A DNA stretch of 32,092 nt, taken from contig NZ_JUJA01000102.1 of assembly GCF_001906585.1 (NCBI RefSeq), positions 1 to 32,092 on the forward strand, in the 5' to 3' direction. Under the pieces are notes generated by a model that saw nothing but the letters and a program-made list of their open reading frames with translations, was not told the DNA's origin and did no database searches. The translations under genes were made by a program, and so were the position numbers. The DNA is from Streptomyces kebangsaanensis (GTDB taxonomy: Bacteria > Actinomycetota > Actinomycetes > Streptomycetales > Streptomycetaceae). This document shows positions 30,616 through 32,092 of this stretch, one piece after another. The first letter of the stretch is position 1. Every line of letters starts with the position of its first letter.

Positions 30616-31995
30616 GTGAGTGCCCATATGGCTAGTCCCGCCGTCGGGGGACGTTCTCCCTCGGACAAGGTCCGCGCTTTGCAGCATGCGCTTTACCGGT
30701 CGGCCAAGGCCGATCCCGGACGGCGGTTCCACGCGCTGGGAGACAAGATCCACCGCAGGGATGTGCTCCGGCGTGCGTGGGCCATGGTGCGTGCCAACAA
30801 CGGCGCACCGGGCATCGACCGCACCACCCTGGCCCAGGTTGAGGAGTACGGCATCGACCGTCTTCTCGACGAAGTGACCGACGAGTTGGGGCGGGGACAG
30901 TATCGTCCCCAGCCCGCCCGCCGGGTGTTCATCCCCAAGCCGGGGGTGAAGGACGAGCGCAGGCCGCTGTCCATCCCGACGGTTCGTGACCGCATCGTGC
31001 AGGCGGCGATGAAGATCGTGCTCGAGCCGGTCTTCGAGGCCGACATGCTGCCGTGCAGCTTCGGGTTCCGCCCGAAACGCTCGGCGCACGATGCTCTGCA
31101 GGTGCTCATCGACGAGCACCATCGGGGCAGGCGGTGGGTGGTGGAGACGGACATCGCCGAGTGCTTCTCGGCGATCCCGCATGAGGAGTTGATGCGCGCG
31201 GTCGAAGAGCGCATCTGTGACCAGTCTGTTCTCAGGCTCCTGCGGCAGATCCTGCGGGCCGGGGTGATGGAGGACGGGCAGGTGCGGCGGCCGGTGACCG
31301 GGACCCCGCAAGGCGGTGTGATCTCACCGTTGATGTGCAACGTCTATCTGCACCGGCTGGACCGGGCATGGGACGAGCACGACGGAGTCCTGGTCCGTTA
31401 CGCCGACGACCTGGTCGTGATGTGTTTCTCCCGCAGTCAGGCCGAGCGGGCACTCGCCCGACTGGCCGCACTGCTGGGGGAGTTGGGGCTGAGGCCGAAG
31501 GAGTCCAAGACGAGGATCGTGCACCTGATGACGGACGGGGAAGGCTTTGACTTCCTCGGGTTTCACCATCGTCAGGTCCGCTCCCGGGGACTGCGCGGAC
31601 GCCGACGCGTCGACTTCCTGGCCCGCTGGCCCTCGGACAGGGCGATGCAGCACGCCCGCGACCGGATCCGGGAGATCACCGCCCGGCGCCGGCTTCCGCT
31701 GCATCCCGAAGCGATCGTGGGGGATGTGAACCTGTTCCTCCGCGGGTGGATGGCGTACTTCCGGTACGGCCATTCCGCCCGCCGCTTCAGCAAGATCGGA
31801 AGGTTCGCGCGGGAACGCGTCGCGCACTTCATCAGCAGAAAGCACCGGCGCAGCCGGGCCTTCGGCTGGTGGGTGCTGACCGTCTCGTCCCCGAATGAAC
31901 TTGGCCTGATCAGCCCGTATGGAACCGTCGTGGCACCCAGGGCCGGAAAGCCCTGGCGGGAGAGGCCGAATGCCGTCGGTGAACGGCGTCGGTGA
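30616..31995 (+). CDS. ltrA: Group II intron reverse transcriptase/maturase
   Basis: This 459-aa protein has reverse transcriptase blocks in order: NNGAPGIDRTT (61-71), RPLSIPTVRDRIVQ (116-129), PCSFGFRPKRSAHDAL (146-161), TDIAECF (178-184), TPQGGVISPL (230-239) and the catalytic YADD (262-265). The maturase (X) region with FLRGWMAYFRYGHSARRFSKI follows. The C-terminus (GTVVAPRAGKPWRERPNAVG) is short and no HNH endonuclease is seen. The protein splices and mobilises the intron. The GTG at 30616 was chosen because AAGGAGGGG lies about 5 nt upstream; an ATG at 30595 is also in frame. The stop lies within the first bases of domain V. Confidence 0.92.
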   Translation: MSAHMASPAVGGRSPSDKVRALQHALYRSAKADPGRRFHALGDKIHRRDVLRRAWAMVRANNGAPGIDRTTLAQVEEYGIDRLLDEVTDELGRGQYRPQPARRVFIPKPGVKDERRPLSIPTVRDRIVQAAMKIVLEPVFEADMLPCSFGFRPKRSAHDALQVLIDEHHRGRRWVVETDIAECFSAIPHEELMRAVEERICDQSVLRLLRQILRAGVMEDGQVRRPVTGTPQGGVISPLMCNVYLHRLDRAWDEHDGVLVRYADDLVVMCFSRSQAERALARLAALLGELGLRPKESKTRIVHLMTDGEGFDFLGFHHRQVRSRGLRGRRRVDFLARWPSDRAMQHARDRIREITARRRLPLHPEAIVGDVNLFLRGWMAYFRYGHSARRFSKIGRFARERVAHFISRKHRRSRAFGWWVLTVSSPNELGLISPYGTVVAPRAGKPWRERPNAVGERRR

Positions 31996-32089
31996 GCCGT
32001 GTGCGGGAGAACCGCATGCACGGTTCGAAGCGGCGGGGGCTGGAAACGGAGCGGAAGCACTCCGCCACCGCGCCAGCCCCCGACCCTAC
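31994..32089 (+). ncRNA. Group II intron domains V and VI
   Basis: Domain V (31994 to about 32026) begins GAGCCGTG, which contains the catalytic AGC triad. It pairs with CACGGTTC, with a 2-nt bulge (TG) on the 3' side and a GAGA-type loop. Domain VI follows, with GGGGGCTGG pairing with CCAGCCCCC. A candidate branch-point A at 32083 lies seven bases from the 3' end, counting inclusively. Confidence 0.85.
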
Positions 32090-32092
32090 AGC

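Larger units (their letters stand above)
30028..32089 (+). mobile_element. Group II intron, complete (about 2.06 kb)
   Basis: The intron starts GTGCGCCCAGCAGGACAGG, matching the group II 5' consensus GUGYG, and ends CCCTAC (3' AY). Domain V and domain VI are recognisable at 31994-32089, and an intact reverse transcriptase sits in the domain IV position. The 5' exon ends TGTTCTC. GAGAAT at 30441-30446 could pair with GTTCTC (30022-30027) as EBS1/IBS1, which is suggestive only. Only three bases of the 3' exon lie in the window. Confidence 0.85.

Noticed and set aside
30256..31311. A 351-codon minus-strand frame
   Set aside because: It is antisense to the intron RNA and reverse transcriptase, with shadow composition and no family.
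1..32092. CRISPR arrays, tRNA or rRNA genes
   Set aside because: No spaced direct repeats, tRNA cloverleaf or rRNA segments were recognised while reading.

Overview
The window is high-GC actinobacterial DNA, almost certainly Streptomyces. The indicators are strong G/C third-position bias, GTG starts and ATGA/GTGA gene overlaps. There is also a conservon (cvnABCD-type) operon, lineage-typical DUF6082/DUF6415/DUF6624 proteins, XRE-TPR regulators and anti-sigma-type ATPases. It looks like an accessory region: three different mobile elements occur in 32 kb (an IS3-type element at the left edge, a 0.18 kb MITE, and a complete group II intron at the right edge). No rRNA, tRNA or CRISPR array was seen.

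Left block (1-6258, minus strand). The 5' half of an IS3-family element cuts a Nudix gene inside its Nudix box. Upstream of this stub runs a tightly coupled operon: a CYTH-like protein (5050-6258), a chain of tiny ORFs (4576-5053), a Nudix hydrolase, an ABC exporter, a methyltransferase of the 'FxLD system' type, and then the broken Nudix gene. The exporter plus a methyltransferase type known from lanthipeptide loci suggests a peptide-related function, but no classical precursor or lanthionine synthetase is visible.

Centre-left block (6401-13791). A stand-alone Nudix gene on the plus strand faces a long minus-strand gene series: queD, queE, folE, a TGT/DpdA-like transglycosylase, a nucleoside-phosphorylase-like protein, a thymidylate-kinase-like protein, a DUF2797 protein, a SAM methyltransferase and a Nudix hydrolase. 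Many of these overlap by 4 nt. QueD, QueE and FolE make 7-carboxy-7-deazaguanine (CDG); queC, needed for preQ0, is absent. I infer that the downstream genes attach a deazaguanine base to a (deoxy)ribose or nucleic acid and then modify it. This is the best candidate for an undescribed system here.

Centre block (13851-21531). Upstream of the deazaguanine genes, on the same strand, lie DUF6082, a 26-aa coupling ORF, DUF6624, a GNAT-like protein, a tandem LuxR-HTH protein, an acyl-CoA dehydrogenase, a GAF-domain protein and the conservon cvnD-cvnC-cvnB-cvnA. The cvnA-like gene carries an in-frame 177-bp MITE insertion.

Right block (21558-32092). A GH15 glycoside hydrolase and two small genes (minus) diverge from an NsdA-like TPR regulator and a TrmO-like tRNA methyltransferase (plus). 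An anti-sigma-type ATPase (minus), an XRE-TPR regulator (plus) and CutA (minus) follow. About 1.4 kb of gene-poor DNA separates CutA from a group II intron (30028-32089) whose reverse transcriptase/maturase is intact.
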